Below are positions 28,196 to 38,114 of a stretch of DNA of 64,000 bases, piece by piece; within the stretch, counting starts at the first letter, position 1, and each line of letters starts with the position of its first letter. Location: positions 1 through 64,000 of the forward strand of contig NZ_MRDH01000039.1 of NCBI RefSeq assembly GCF_002008225.1, given 5' to 3'. The stretch is from Agrobacterium salinitolerans (GTDB lineage Bacteria; Pseudomonadota; Alphaproteobacteria; Rhizobiales; Rhizobiaceae). The position numbers and the translations under genes were made by a program. The notes under the pieces are model-generated. The model was not told the DNA's origin. It did no database searches and saw nothing but the letters and a program-made list of their open reading frames with translations.

Positions 28196-28247
28196 CCCTT
28201 TAGCGACTTCTTTAAAGTGGCTGCAAGCCGGTCGGCAAATCACCACT
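28196..28247 (-). ncRNA. SAM-II riboswitch (metA motif)
   Basis: The 52-base minus-strand RNA matches the SAM-II class in order: P1 5' arm GUGG, then UGAUUU, a loop with GACCGGCUUGCAG, P1 3' arm CCAC, a UUUAAAGAAG linker and the GCUAAAGGG end that forms the pseudoknot with the loop. This class was first described upstream of metA in alphaproteobacteria and binds S-adenosylmethionine to switch the downstream gene off. It is 100 bases upstream of the metA start. Confidence 0.93.
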
Positions 28248-28345
28248 GAGGGGTTTCATAATCCCGAAGCCGGCGAAAATCAATATAGGCTGATTTCATC
28301 GGGTTTCTGCTTTCCATTTTCGGCCGAGGTGCGGTAAGGCAGGGC

Positions 28346-28999
28346 ATGGATAAAGAGCGCTTCACCATTCTGCTTGGCGGCGATGTCACGGTGACCGGTC
28401 GTCTGAAAGAGGCGGTCGCGGACAGCCGTGTGATTGCGGCCGATGGCGGCATGCGCCATGCCGGGCCGCTTGGCCTTGTGCCCGAGCTGTGGGTTGGGGA
28501 TTTCGATTCCGCCAATGAAGAGCTGCTCAACGCCTGGCCCGATGTGACGCGGCAACCCTATCCGGCGGCAAAGGCAGTGACAGATGGTGAGATCGCGGTC
28601 TCCGAGGCACTGTCGCGCGGCGCGCATTCGCTGCTGCTGGTGGGCGCGCTTGGCGGCGCACGAAGCGACCATGCGCTTCAGCACCTTCTTTATGCCGTAG
28701 CGCTTGCTGAGCGCGGTTTCGAGGTGACGCTGACCTCCGGTGAAGAAGAGGCGAGGCCGCTGCTTGCCGGTTCGCTCGCCATTGATTTGCCGGCCGGATC
28801 GCTGTTTTCGGTTGCCGGATTTACCGCCCTTGAGGGGCTCGATATCGGCAATGTGCGTTATCCGTTGAAGGATTTCGCGCTTGCTTTCGGTTCGTCCCGC
28901 ACTATTTCCAATGTCGCGAATGGCGGCCCCGTGCATTTCTCGCTGAAAAGCGGAAAAGCCATCGTGCTCGCCCGCCCTTATGACCTGACCGGAGCCTGA
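28346..28999 (+). CDS. thiN: Thiamine pyrophosphokinase
   Basis: A 217-residue thiamine pyrophosphokinase that transfers pyrophosphate from ATP to thiamine to give TPP. Recognisable are the N-terminal ILLGGDV, the IAADGGMRHA and WVGDFDSA substrate motifs, the LVGALGGARSDHALQHL core, and the C-terminal beta-sandwich with SNVANGGPVHFSLKSGKAIV that contacts thiamine. It is divergent from metA and lies 4 bases before the ABC-F gene. With thiBPQ downstream it forms a thiamine salvage neighbourhood: import followed by direct pyrophosphorylation. Confidence 0.92.
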   Translation: MDKERFTILLGGDVTVTGRLKEAVADSRVIAADGGMRHAGPLGLVPELWVGDFDSANEELLNAWPDVTRQPYPAAKAVTDGEIAVSEALSRGAHSLLLVGALGGARSDHALQHLLYAVALAERGFEVTLTSGEEEARPLLAGSLAIDLPAGSLFSVAGFTALEGLDIGNVRYPLKDFALAFGSSRTISNVANGGPVHFSLKSGKAIVLARPYDLTGA

Positions 29000-29003
29000 C
29001 GCC

Positions 29004-30830
29004 TTGGCACCCCCAATTTTGAAACTCGATGACATCAAGCTGACCTTCGGCGTGACCCCGCTGCTCGACGGCGCCAATCTCCAGGTGGAACCGGGCGATC
29101 GCATCTGCCTTGTCGGGCGCAACGGTTCCGGTAAGTCCACCCTGATGAAGATCGCCGCGGGTCTCGTCGAGGCGCAGTCGGGCGAGGTCTTCCGGCATCC
29201 GGCGGCCACCATCCGTTATCTGGAGCAGGCCCCGGATTTTGCCGGTTACGACACGGTTCAGGCCTATGCCGAAGCGGGGCTCGGCCCCGGTGACGATCAC
29301 TATCGCGTCACCTATCTTCTCGAACATCTGGGCCTTACCGGACAGGAAAATCCGGAGAGCCTCTCAGGCGGCGAGGCGCGCCGCGCGGCACTTGCCCGCG
29401 TCATGGCGCCTGAGCCGGATATTTTGATGCTGGACGAGCCGACCAACCATCTCGATCTTCCCACCATCGAATGGCTTGAAAGCGAGCTGCAGCAGACGCG
29501 CAGTGCGCTGGTGCTGATCTCGCACGACCGGCGCTTTCTGGAGAAGGTCTCGACCTCGACCGTGTGGCTCGATCGTGGCCAGTCCCGCCGTCTCAATCGT
29601 GGCTTTGCCCATTTCGAGGAATGGCGCGACAAGGTTCTGGAAGAGGAAGAGCTGGAGCAGCACAAGCTCGGCAAGGCCATCGAGCGCGAAGAACACTGGA
29701 TGCGTTATGGCGTGACCGCAAGGCGCAAGCGCAACATGCGCCGCGTCGGCGAGCTTCAGGCGATGCGTGCGGAATATCGCGGCCACAAGGGGCCGCAGGG
29801 CACGGTGCAGGCGACCGTTACCGAAGGGCGTGAATCCGGCAAACTGGTCATCGAGGCCGAGGCCATCACCAAGGCTTACGGCGAGCGCGTGATCGTCGCG
29901 CCCTTTTCGCTGCGCGTCCATCGCGGCGATTGCATCGGCTTCGTCGGCCCGAACGGCGCCGGTAAAACCACGCTTCTGAAGATGCTCACCGGCCAGCTGG
30001 AGCCCGATAGCGGCACGGTGAAGCTTGGCACCAATCTGGAGATTGCGACGCTCGACCAGAAGCGCGAGGATCTCAATCCCAACGATACGCTCGCGCATTA
30101 TCTGACCGATGGCCGCGGCGAAAATCTGCTGGTTAACGGCGAATTGAAGCATGTGACGGGCTATATGAAGGACTTTCTGTTCCAGCCGGAACAGGCCCGC
30201 ACGCCGATCCGCAACCTGTCCGGTGGCGAGCGCGCGCGCCTTATTCTGGCGCGCATTCTGGCACGGCCGACCAATCTTCTGATCCTCGACGAGCCGACCA
30301 ACGATCTCGATATCGAAACGCTCGATCTGCTGCAGGAAATCGTCGCCGGCTTCTCCGGCACGGTCATTCTCGTCAGCCACGACCGCGATTTTCTTGACCG
30401 TACCGTTACCTCCACCATCGCCCCTGTTAATCCCGACCAGCCTGACGGGCGCTGGATCGAATATGCCGGTGGCTATTCGGACATGATGGCGCAGCGCAAG
30501 GGGGCGTCGGACGAGAAGCGCAAGGCTGAGAAGCAGGAAAAGGCGAAAGCGGCATCTTCTGCCTCGGCTTCACAGGAGCCTGTAAAGGCGAAGGGCAAGC
30601 TTTCCTTCAAGCAGAAATTCGCGCTCGAAAATCTGCCTAAGGAGATGGAGAAGGCGCAAAGCGAAATCGCAAAACGCGAGCAGCGCATGGCCGATCCGGA
30701 ACTTTTCACAAAAGATCCGGAGGCTTTCAACACGCTGGCGCAGGAAATGTCGAAGCTGCGCGACAAGCTGGAAGACATGGAAGAAGAATGGCTGGAACTG
30801 GAGATGCTTCGCGAGGAACTGGAGGGCTGA
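29004..30830 (+). CDS. ABC-F family ATPase (Uup-like)
   Basis: A 608-residue soluble protein with two ABC ATPase domains and no membrane spans. Walker A motifs are GRNGSGKST (38-46) and GPNGAGKTT (near 315); signatures LSGGEARR and LSGGERAR; Walker B with DEPTNHLDLPTIEWLE in the first domain. After a Lys/Ala/Glu-rich linker (~490-530) there is a C-terminal coiled coil (~530-608), as in Uup. ABC-F proteins bind ribosomes; Uup-type members also bind DNA. The TTG start at 29004 has GGAG nine bases ahead and overlaps nothing; it follows thiN by 4 bases and is probably in its operon. Confidence 0.9.
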   Translation: MAPPILKLDDIKLTFGVTPLLDGANLQVEPGDRICLVGRNGSGKSTLMKIAAGLVEAQSGEVFRHPAATIRYLEQAPDFAGYDTVQAYAEAGLGPGDDHYRVTYLLEHLGLTGQENPESLSGGEARRAALARVMAPEPDILMLDEPTNHLDLPTIEWLESELQQTRSALVLISHDRRFLEKVSTSTVWLDRGQSRRLNRGFAHFEEWRDKVLEEEELEQHKLGKAIEREEHWMRYGVTARRKRNMRRVGELQAMRAEYRGHKGPQGTVQATVTEGRESGKLVIEAEAITKAYGERVIVAPFSLRVHRGDCIGFVGPNGAGKTTLLKMLTGQLEPDSGTVKLGTNLEIATLDQKREDLNPNDTLAHYLTDGRGENLLVNGELKHVTGYMKDFLFQPEQARTPIRNLSGGERARLILARILARPTNLLILDEPTNDLDIETLDLLQEIVAGFSGTVILVSHDRDFLDRTVTSTIAPVNPDQPDGRWIEYAGGYSDMMAQRKGASDEKRKAEKQEKAKAASSASASQEPVKAKGKLSFKQKFALENLPKEMEKAQSEIAKREQRMADPELFTKDPEAFNTLAQEMSKLRDKLEDMEEEWLELEMLREELEG

Positions 30831-30925
30831 AGGCATCAGTCCTTCCTTTGCCGGTCCTCCTTCGGCCTTTGACAGAAAAGCAGAATTGCCGTTCTATGCC
30901 GGCGTTCGCTTGGAGGAGTTGAAAA

Positions 30926-31318
30926 ATGCGCATGATTTTTGTCAATCTGCCGGTCAAGAACATCGAGACGTCAAGAAACTTCTTTACTGCTCTCGGTTTC
31001 AGCTTCAACCCGGAATATTCAGATGACCACACACTCTGCATGATCGTGGAAGAGAATATCTTCGTGATGCTTCTGCAGGAGGGACGTTTCCGCGATTTCA
31101 TCAACGGCGACATTGCCGATGCGACGCGAACCACCGAGGTTCTGACCTGTCTTTCCGCCGGAAGCAGGGAGGAAATCGACCGGATGATCGCCACGGCGCT
31201 CGCCTCCGGCGGTGGCAGCTGGAAGCCCGTGCAGGATCATGGCTTCATGTATGCCGGCAGCTTTCAGGACCCCGACGGACATGTCTGGGAACTGGTGCAT
31301 ATGACGGAACAGGGCTGA
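30926..31318 (+). CDS. VOC-superfamily (glyoxalase/bleomycin-resistance-like) protein
   Basis: A 130-residue single-module vicinal-oxygen-chelate protein. It has the beta-alpha-beta-beta-beta start MRMIFVNLPVKNIETSRNFFTALG and the closing DPDGHVWELVHM, with the usual metal-binding Glu in WEL. The lone module would act as a dimer. Substrate is unknown; members include glyoxalases, fosfomycin-resistance enzymes and dioxygenases. GGAGG precedes the ATG. It may be read from the upstream thiN-ABC-F transcripts. Confidence 0.85.
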   Translation: MRMIFVNLPVKNIETSRNFFTALGFSFNPEYSDDHTLCMIVEENIFVMLLQEGRFRDFINGDIADATRTTEVLTCLSAGSREEIDRMIATALASGGGSWKPVQDHGFMYAGSFQDPDGHVWELVHMTEQG

Positions 31319-31372
31319 CCTCGGCCATCTTGCCAATCAGGGACGGCGGGATTACACCATCATCTTGATCTA

Positions 31373-31461
31373 ACGGGGTGTCTTTTGCGCTTGGGTGTAA
31401 AAGGCTGAGAGGCTTGCCAACCCGAAGAACCTGATCCGGTTCATACCGGCGGAGGGATTAG
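31373..31461 (+). ncRNA. TPP riboswitch (THI element)
   Basis: The element contains the class hallmarks in order: GGGGTG (31375-31380), GGCTGAGAGG (31403-31412), ACCCGAAGAACCTGATCCGG (around 31420-31439) and the closing CATACCGGCGGAGGGATTA (31442-31460). It ends about 50 bases before the thiB start. TPP binding should repress thiBPQ. No strong intrinsic terminator follows, so control is more likely at translation; the GGGA of the element could pair with the TTTCCCT downstream. Confidence 0.93.
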
Positions 31462-31512
31462 ACGGCTTTAACGCAGACGGCTATTTCCCTATCGTTTTTT
31501 GAGGAGATACCC

Positions 31513-32526
31513 GTGCGCCGTCGTCTTTTCCTGAATTCCCTCGTTGCCGCCTCGCTGTTTCTGCCCGGTCTTGCCATTGCACAGGATAGACAGGAACTGA
31601 CCGTCTACACCTATGAGAGTTTCGTTTCCGAATGGGGTCCCGGCCCCAAGGTGAAGGAGGCCTTCGAGAAGGTTTGTAATTGCACGGTCAATTTCGTCGG
31701 CGTGGCCGATGGCGTGGCGCTGCTCAATCGTCTGAAGCTTGAAGGGGCGGGGTCCAAGGCGGATGTCGTCGTCGGTCTCGACACCAATCTTGTCGCGGAA
31801 GCAAAACAGACCGGTCTGTTCGATGTCAGCGGCATCGATGCATCGGCGGCCAAAGTGCCGGGCGGTTATACGGACGATGTTTTCATTCCCTATGATTACG
31901 GTCATTTCGCTGTCATCTATGATACGCAGACGGTGAAAAGCCCGCCGACGAGCCTGAAAGACCTCGTGGAAGGCGACCCCTCGCAGAAAATCGTCATTCA
32001 GGATCCGCGCACCTCCACGCCGGGGCTCGGCCTGCTGCTATGGGTGAAATCGGTTTACGGCGACAAGGCCCCGGAGGCTTGGGAAAAGTTCAGGAAGCGC
32101 ATTCTCACCGTCACGCCGGGCTGGTCGGAATCCTATGGCCTCTTCACCAAGGGTGAGGTGCCGATGGTGCTCTCCTACACCACCTCGCCCGCCTATCACA
32201 TGGTCGCTGAAAAAACGGATCGTTATCAGGCCGCCGCCTTTTCCGAAGGACATTACATCCAGATTGAGGTTTCCGGTCTCCTCAAAAACGCGCCGCACAA
32301 GGAACTGGCAAAGCAGTTCCTCGCTTTCACGCTAACATCCGGTTTTCAGGATGCCATTCCGGAAAACAACTGGATGATGCCGGTCGCGGCGACCTCTAAG
32401 CCTTTGCAGGAGGCGTTTTCCAAACTCGTGGTGCCGCAGAAGACTTTCCTGATGGATCCGGAAGAGGTAGCGAGGAACCGCAAGGCATGGATCGATGAAT
32501 GGCTTGCCGCCATGAGCATGAATTGA
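31513..32526 (+). CDS. thiB: Thiamine ABC transporter, periplasmic binding protein
   Basis: A 337-residue binding protein for thiamine, TMP or TPP. Residues 1-23 form a Sec signal peptide (arginine-rich start, hydrophobic core, AIA before Gln24). The mature protein has the ThiB signatures [16 protein letters not shown] and LPYDYG-like [14 protein letters not shown]. The start is GTG at 31513, with GAGGAG six bases ahead. It is the first gene of thiBPQ and sits directly behind the TPP riboswitch. Confidence 0.95.
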   Translation: MRRRLFLNSLVAASLFLPGLAIAQDRQELTVYTYESFVSEWGPGPKVKEAFEKVCNCTVNFVGVADGVALLNRLKLEGAGSKADVVVGLDTNLVAEAKQTGLFDVSGIDASAAKVPGGYTDDVFIPYDYGHFAVIYDTQTVKSPPTSLKDLVEGDPSQKIVIQDPRTSTPGLGLLLWVKSVYGDKAPEAWEKFRKRILTVTPGWSESYGLFTKGEVPMVLSYTTSPAYHMVAEKTDRYQAAAFSEGHYIQIEVSGLLKNAPHKELAKQFLAFTLTSGFQDAIPENNWMMPVAATSKPLQEAFSKLVVPQKTFLMDPEEVARNRKAWIDEWLAAMSMN

Positions 32527-32545
32527 GGAAGGGGCACATCCGCGC

Positions 32546-34171
32546 ATGATGCCGCGTCGCGATTACCGACGGTCGATCATTTTCGGAACGGCGGCTTTTG
32601 CTGCCGTTTTCCTGTTCATGGCGCTCGCGGTTGCGGCTCTCCTGTCTTTTGATGCCGGCGCGCCCGCTGCCGGCATCATGGATGCCTATACGCTGCGCAT
32701 CCTGCGTTTCACGCTTTATCAGGCAACGCTCTCCACCCTTCTTTCCCTTTTTCTCGGCCTGCCGGTGGCACTGGCGCTTTGCCGTCGGCGCGAGTTTCCG
32801 GGAAGAATCTGGATCGTCAGACTGATGGCGGTGCCGATGGGTCTGCCTGTGATCGTCGGCGCTTTCGGTATCATCACCATCTGGGGCAGGCAGGGCGTTT
32901 TGAATTCGGCCCTTGTTTTTGCCGGGGCGGATGAGCCGTTCAGCATCTACGGTCTTTCCGGCATTCTTATTGCCCATGTGTTTTTCAATCTGCCGCTTTC
33001 GGTGCGGCTGATGCTGGCCGGGCTGGAGCGTATTCCGGGCGAATATTGGCGCATGGCGGCGAGCCTCGGTATGGGTCCGGTTTCGATTTTCCGTTTTATC
33101 GAATGGCCGGCGGTCGCGCGTCTCGTCCCCGGTATTGCCGGGCTTGTCTTCATGCTGTGCGCCACCAGCTTCACGCTCGTTCTTCTTTTGGGCGGCGGGC
33201 CGGCGGCAACGACGCTGGAGGTGGCGATCTATCAGGCGCTGCGGTTCGATTTCGATCCGCAGCGGGCGATTGCGCTTTCGGTTTTGCAGATTGCCCTCAC
33301 CGCAATTCTGCTCGGCCTTCTTGCCTTTTTGCCGTCGCCCGAAGCGGAGATTCCCTCGCTTGGCCGTTCCCTTCGCCGTTTCGATGGAAAAGGCGTCGGC
33401 GCTCGCCTTTGGGATGGCGTGGCAATCGTGTTCGCTGTTCTGCTGATCGGCCTGCCGCTTGCCGCCATCGCTGTTTCGGGTTTGAGGGCCGATCTGCCGC
33501 GCCTTTTGTCCGCGCCGATTTTCCTGCGCGCGGCGGTGGCCAGTCTTGCAATTGCCGCACTGTCTGCAGCCCTTGTTGTGCTCTGCTGCATGGCGATCAT
33601 CGGCGCGCGACAGGCGATAGGCTCCAGACGGCAGGCGGGGCAACCCCTGCGCTTCCTCTCCGCCATGCTGGGGGCGGGGTCTTCGCTGGTGCTTTTGGTG
33701 CCGCCTGTCGTATTGGGAAGCGGGTGGTTCCTGTTATTGCGGGTTTTCGGCGATGTCAGCTTCTATGCGCCGGTCCTCGTGGCGCTCATCAATATGCTGA
33801 TGGCTTTGCCGCTTGCCATGCGGGTGCTGGAACCGGCTTTCACCAGTCATTTTTTGCGCACCGGCCGGCTTTCCGCCAGTCTCGGGCTTCAGGGCTTGAC
33901 GCGGCTGCGGTTCGCCGATCTTCCGGTTCTGTGGCGGCCGCTGGCCATGGCGTTTTCCTTCGCCATGGCCCTGTCTCTCGGCGATTTAGGTGCGGTTGCC
34001 CTGTTCGGGTCGGAAAGTTTCGTCACCCTGCCATGGCTGGTTTACAGCAGCATGGGCAGCTATCGTACCAATGACGCCGCCGGTTATGCCTTCCTTCTCG
34101 GTATCGTCTGCCTGCTGCTTGCCGCAGGCGGTGTTGCGCGGCAATCCCCATCAGCAAGGGCGAGCATATGA
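32546..34171 (+). CDS. thiP: Thiamine ABC transporter, permease
   Basis: A 541-residue inner-membrane protein of two fused permease halves, about twelve spans. Each half has a cytoplasmic coupling loop: [18 protein letters not shown] (near 170) and [18 protein letters not shown] (near 440), which dock on the ATPase. It follows thiB by 19 bases and overlaps thiQ by 4. ATG codons at 32546 and 32549 are adjacent; either may start translation. Confidence 0.94.
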   Translation: MMPRRDYRRSIIFGTAAFAAVFLFMALAVAALLSFDAGAPAAGIMDAYTLRILRFTLYQATLSTLLSLFLGLPVALALCRRREFPGRIWIVRLMAVPMGLPVIVGAFGIITIWGRQGVLNSALVFAGADEPFSIYGLSGILIAHVFFNLPLSVRLMLAGLERIPGEYWRMAASLGMGPVSIFRFIEWPAVARLVPGIAGLVFMLCATSFTLVLLLGGGPAATTLEVAIYQALRFDFDPQRAIALSVLQIALTAILLGLLAFLPSPEAEIPSLGRSLRRFDGKGVGARLWDGVAIVFAVLLIGLPLAAIAVSGLRADLPRLLSAPIFLRAAVASLAIAALSAALVVLCCMAIIGARQAIGSRRQAGQPLRFLSAMLGAGSSLVLLVPPVVLGSGWFLLLRVFGDVSFYAPVLVALINMLMALPLAMRVLEPAFTSHFLRTGRLSASLGLQGLTRLRFADLPVLWRPLAMAFSFAMALSLGDLGAVALFGSESFVTLPWLVYSSMGSYRTNDAAGYAFLLGIVCLLLAAGGVARQSPSARASI

Positions 34172-34884
34172 CCGGCGAAGATTTTGCCGTTGAACTCAAC
34201 AAGGTCAGGCTGCGGCTTGGAACGCAGGATTTCGACCTCGATTGCACATTCCCGCAGAGCCGGATAACCGCTGTCGTCGGCGCGTCCGGTTCGGGCAAGT
34301 CGACGCTTCTCAACCTCGTCGCAGGCTTCGAGGTGCCGGATTCCGGCCGCGTGATGATCGGCGGGCAGGACATGGCGGCGCTCGATCCTTCGGAGAGACC
34401 GGTCTCATCGATCTTCCAGGATAATAATCTTTTCGCCCATCTCGATATCTTCACCAATGTCGCTCTCGGTGTCAGCCCCGGGCTGAAATTACGTGTGGAA
34501 GACCGGGAACGGATTGAGATGGCCCTCGTCCGCGTCGGTCTTGCGGGTTTCGACAAACGTTTGCCGGGCACGCTTTCCGGCGGAGAAAGGCAGAGGGCGG
34601 CGCTGGCGCGCGCGCTGGTCAGAGAAAAACCGGTTATGCTGCTCGACGAGCCCTTTGCCGCACTCGATCCGGGACTGCGGGCAGGTATGGCCTCCCTGCT
34701 TCTCGACTTGCATGGAGAAACAAAAAACACGGTGATTATTGTCACCCACCATCCTGACGACATAAAGAAGCTGGCGCAGCAGGTGGTTTTTCTTGATCGC
34801 GGCCGGGTTGTCTATGTCGGCTCTACCGCAGATTTCTTCGCCACACGAAATGTGAAGGCGGTGGACAGTTTTCTGAACGGGTGA
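34168..34884 (+). CDS. thiQ: Thiamine ABC transporter, ATP-binding protein
   Basis: A 238-residue ABC ATPase powering ThiP. Walker [10 protein letters not shown] (39-47), Q-loop [12 protein letters not shown], signature LSGGERQR (near 133) and Walker [13 protein letters not shown] are intact. The ATG overlaps the thiP stop (ATGA), indicating translational coupling. Last gene of the thiBPQ operon; no strong terminator is seen after it. Confidence 0.94.
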   Translation: MTGEDFAVELNKVRLRLGTQDFDLDCTFPQSRITAVVGASGSGKSTLLNLVAGFEVPDSGRVMIGGQDMAALDPSERPVSSIFQDNNLFAHLDIFTNVALGVSPGLKLRVEDRERIEMALVRVGLAGFDKRLPGTLSGGERQRAALARALVREKPVMLLDEPFAALDPGLRAGMASLLLDLHGETKNTVIIVTHHPDDIKKLAQQVVFLDRGRVVYVGSTADFFATRNVKAVDSFLNG

Positions 34885-35125
34885 TCGCCTTATTTTCGAC
34901 GTGTGCCGCTGGCAATCGATTTAGATGACTTCAATGGCGCTAATTTGCACTTGCCAGTTTCAAGTTGTTGCCCGAGAAAAGATGGGAATTATTGCGTTCT
35001 TCAGGAATAATCCGGACTTGATGGATCGTTTTTACCGTTTCGGCATTCATCGCCCGTTGGGGCGAATCTGTTATTCTGGTCTGCAATTAACGGATGATCA
35101 GGAACGTTAGGGGCAGGCATAGAGA

Positions 35126-36652
35126 ATGAGAAATAGCATGACCGCAGAGGGGAGGCTCTTCTCCCGTTCAGGCCTTCGCCGTTCGGGCAGGATGGTTGTC
35201 GCCTGTTCCGTGCTGACGGCGTCTGCCGTGTTCCTGTCGTCGTGTCAGTCTCTCTTCAGCCCGGCATACCAGTCCACCTTGCGGCCGTCGGATAATCCGC
35301 AAACGGTCGAACAAGTGCAGAAGAATGATCCGCGCGCCCAGATGGGTGCACGCGAACATCCGCGCATCGTGGCAAGTTATGGCGGCGAATATCGTGACGC
35401 CAAGACGGAGCGGCTTGTCGCCCGCATCGCCGGTGCTCTGACGGCTGTTTCGGAAAACCCGCAACAGTCCTACCGCATCACTATCCTTAACTCGCCGGCC
35501 ATCAACGCCTTTGCGCTGCCGGGCGGATATCTTTACGTGACGCGCGGACTGCTAGCGCTTGCCAACGATGCTTCGGAAGTGGCCGCCGTGCTTTCGCATG
35601 AAATGGGCCATGTCACCGCCAATCACGGCATCGAACGCCAGCGCCGCGAAGAGGCGGAGGTGATTGCCAGCCGCGTGGTTGCCGAAGTGCTGTCGAGCGA
35701 TCTTGCTGGCAAGCAGGCGCTTGCGCGCGGCAAGCTGCGGCTCGCGGCCTTTTCGCGCCAGCAGGAATTGCAGGCGGATGTGATCGGCGTGCGCATGCTG
35801 GGCGAGGCCGGTTACGACCCCTTTGCCTCGCCGCGTTTTCTGGATTCCATGGCGGCCTATGCGCGCTTCTCCTCGGCCGACCCTGAAAACGACCAGAGCC
35901 TCGACTTTCTTTCCAGCCACCCCAACACGCCGCAGCGCATCGAGCTTGCGCGGCGTCATGCACGCGCCTTCGGCCAGGACGGCCAGGTCGGGGATCGTGG
36001 TCGCGACTGGTTTCTGGATGGCATAGACGGCCTGCTTTATGGCGACAGCCCGCAGGAGGGTTATGTCCGCGGCCAGACATTCCTGCACGGAACGCTTGGC
36101 ATTCGTTTCGATGTGCCGGAAGGTTTCGTCATCGACAACAAGGTCGAGGCCGTTCTGGCGACGGGACCGGGCGATATGGCGATCCGTTTCGACGGCGTCG
36201 CCGATCCGAAACAGACGAGCCTTGCCAATTATCTGACCAGCGGCTGGGTTGCCGGCCTGTTGCCGGAAACCGTCAAGGAAACGAAGATCAACGGTCTGGA
36301 GGCTGCGACAGCCCGGGCAAGTGCGGATAAATGGGACTTTGACGTGACCGTCATTCGTGTCGGCCAGCAGATATTCCGTTTCCTGACGGCCGTGCCGAAG
36401 GGCAATACCCAGCTCGATTCTATCGCCAACATATTGCGCACCAGCTTCCGCAAGATGACGCCGCAGGAAATTGCCTCGCTGAAGCCGCTGAGGGTGCGGG
36501 TGGTGACTGTGAAGCCCGGTGAAACCGTGGCGACGATGGCGGCGCGGATGATGGGAACCGACCGGAAGCTCGACATGTTCCGCATGATCAATGCCATGAG
36601 CGCCACGGCGACGCTGCAGCCCGGCCAGCGTGTGAAGATTATTTCCGAATAA
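35126..36652 (+). CDS. M48-family metalloprotease lipoprotein with LysM-like C-terminus
   Basis: A 508-residue zinc protease of the BepA/YfgC kind. The N-terminus is a lipoprotein signal with lipobox LSSC (Cys at about residue 40). The catalytic motif HEMGH is at about 158-162, preceded by FALPGGYLYVTRGLL, and the third zinc ligand is in the QELQADVIGVRML helix. The C-terminal ~60 residues (VVTVKPGETVATMAARMMG ... LQPGQRVKIIS) look like a LysM-type domain, which would bind peptidoglycan. Expected role is quality control of outer-membrane proteins in the periplasm. A start at residue 5 (ATG 35138) is also possible. Confidence 0.88.
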   Translation: MRNSMTAEGRLFSRSGLRRSGRMVVACSVLTASAVFLSSCQSLFSPAYQSTLRPSDNPQTVEQVQKNDPRAQMGAREHPRIVASYGGEYRDAKTERLVARIAGALTAVSENPQQSYRITILNSPAINAFALPGGYLYVTRGLLALANDASEVAAVLSHEMGHVTANHGIERQRREEAEVIASRVVAEVLSSDLAGKQALARGKLRLAAFSRQQELQADVIGVRMLGEAGYDPFASPRFLDSMAAYARFSSADPENDQSLDFLSSHPNTPQRIELARRHARAFGQDGQVGDRGRDWFLDGIDGLLYGDSPQEGYVRGQTFLHGTLGIRFDVPEGFVIDNKVEAVLATGPGDMAIRFDGVADPKQTSLANYLTSGWVAGLLPETVKETKINGLEAATARASADKWDFDVTVIRVGQQIFRFLTAVPKGNTQLDSIANILRTSFRKMTPQEIASLKPLRVRVVTVKPGETVATMAARMMGTDRKLDMFRMINAMSATATLQPGQRVKIISE

Positions 36653-36656
36653 ACAA

Positions 36657-36681
36657 AAACCCCGGATCGCTCCGGGGTTTG
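36657..36681. terminator. Bidirectional intrinsic terminator
   Basis: AAACCCCGGA and TCCGGGGTTT arms with a four-base loop between the convergent M48 protease gene and leuC. A and T tracts on both ends allow use from either strand. Confidence 0.85.
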
Positions 36682-36704
36682 CTGTTCAAGCAATCATGCG
36701 GCAA

Positions 36705-38114
36705 TCATTGCCACTCACGCACGTCGACGAAATGACCGGCGATTGCGGCCGCTGCCGCCATAGCTGGCGAGACGAGGTGAGTGCGGCTCTTATAGCCCTG
36801 ACGGCCCTCGAAATTGCGGTTCGAGGTGGAGGCGCAGCGTTCGCCGGGTTTCAGGCGGTCATCATTCATTGCAAGGCACATGGAGCAGCCCGGTTCGCGC
36901 CATTCGAAACCGGCTTCGAGGAAAATCTTGTCCAGACCTTCCTGTTCCGCCTGTTCCTTCACGAGACCGGAGCCCGGCACGATCATGGCCGAAACGGTGG
37001 GAGCGACTTTACGGCCGTCAACGATCTTCGCCGCCGCGCGCAAATCCTCGATGCGGCCATTGGTGCAGGAGCCGATGAAGACGCGGTCGATGGCGATATC
37101 GGTGATGCGCGTGCCGGGCTTCAGGCCCATATACTCAAGCGCACGCCACTTGGAGGCGCGCTTGTTTTCTTCCTCGATGTCATCGGGATTGGGAACAATG
37201 CCTTCAACGGAGGTCACATCTTCCGGAGACGAACCCCAGGAGACGATGGGCGGCAGGTTGGCCGCATCCAGCACCACGACCTTGTCGTAATGGGCGCCTT
37301 CGTCGGATTTCAGCGTTTTCCAATAGGCGATGGCCTGTTCCAGCGTTTCACCCTTCGGCGAGCGCGGCTTGTCCTTGATGTAATCGAAGGTGGTTTCATC
37401 CGGTGCGATAAGACCCGCACGCGCGCCGCCCTCAATGGTCATGTTACAGACCGTCATGCGGCCTTCCATGGAGAGCGAGCGGATCGCCTCGCCGGCAAAT
37501 TCGATCACGTGGCCGGTGCCACCCGCCGTGCCGATCTCCCCGATAATGGCGAGGATGATGTCCTTGGCGGTAACGCCATCAGGAACTTTACCGTCGACAC
37601 GCACCAGCATGTTCTTGGCTTTCTTCTGGATCAGCGTCTGCGTCGCCAGAACATGCTCCACTTCCGAGGTGCCGATGCCATGCGCCAGTGCGCCAAAGGC
37701 GCCGTGGGTCGAGGTGTGGCTGTCGCCGCAGACGATCGTCATGCCGGGCAGGGTGAAACCTTGTTCGGGGCCGACGATATGGACAATGCCCTGGCGCTTG
37801 TCGCGCTCGGAATAATATTCGACGCCGAAATCCTTGGCGTTCTGCGCAAGCGCTTCCACCTGAATGCGGCTTTCCTCGTTCTTGATGCCTTCCAGCCTGT
37901 CGGCCGTGGTCGGAACGTTGTGATCCACAACGGCCAGCGTGCGGGCAGGCGAATGCACGGGGCGACCGGCCATGCGCAGGCCTTCGAAGGCCTGCGGGCT
38001 CGTCACCTCATGGACGAGGTGACGGTCGATGTAGAGAAGACAGGTTCCGTCTGGGTCGCGATTGACGACGTGGTCGTCCCAGATCTTGTCATATAAGGTG
38101 CGGGGTGCGCTCAT
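36705..38114 (-). CDS. leuC: 3-isopropylmalate dehydratase large subunit
   Basis: A 469-residue aconitase-family enzyme that, with LeuD, isomerises 2- to 3-isopropylmalate in leucine synthesis. The [4Fe-4S] cysteines are in [12 protein letters not shown] and GCSMCLAMN near the C-terminal third. The N-terminus begins [16 protein letters not shown]. The ATG at 38114 is chosen over 38132 by family length and because AAGG precedes it. leuD is not adjacent in this window, which is usual in Rhizobiales. Confidence 0.96.
   Translation of the reverse strand: MSAPRTLYDKIWDDHVVNRDPDGTCLLYIDRHLVHEVTSPQAFEGLRMAGRPVHSPARTLAVVDHNVPTTADRLEGIKNEESRIQVEALAQNAKDFGVEYYSERDKRQGIVHIVGPEQGFTLPGMTIVCGDSHTSTHGAFGALAHGIGTSEVEHVLATQTLIQKKAKNMLVRVDGKVPDGVTAKDIILAIIGEIGTAGGTGHVIEFAGEAIRSLSMEGRMTVCNMTIEGGARAGLIAPDETTFDYIKDKPRSPKGETLEQAIAYWKTLKSDEGAHYDKVVVLDAANLPPIVSWGSSPEDVTSVEGIVPNPDDIEEENKRASKWRALEYMGLKPGTRITDIAIDRVFIGSCTNGRIEDLRAAAKIVDGRKVAPTVSAMIVPGSGLVKEQAEQEGLDKIFLEAGFEWREPGCSMCLAMNDDRLKPGERCASTSNRNFEGRQGYKSRTHLVSPAMAAAAAIAGHFVDVREWQ

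Noticed and set aside
34925-35110. 61-codon + frame between thiQ and the M48 gene
   Set aside because: No ribosome-binding site and no membrane or family pattern; the region probably holds the M48 promoter.
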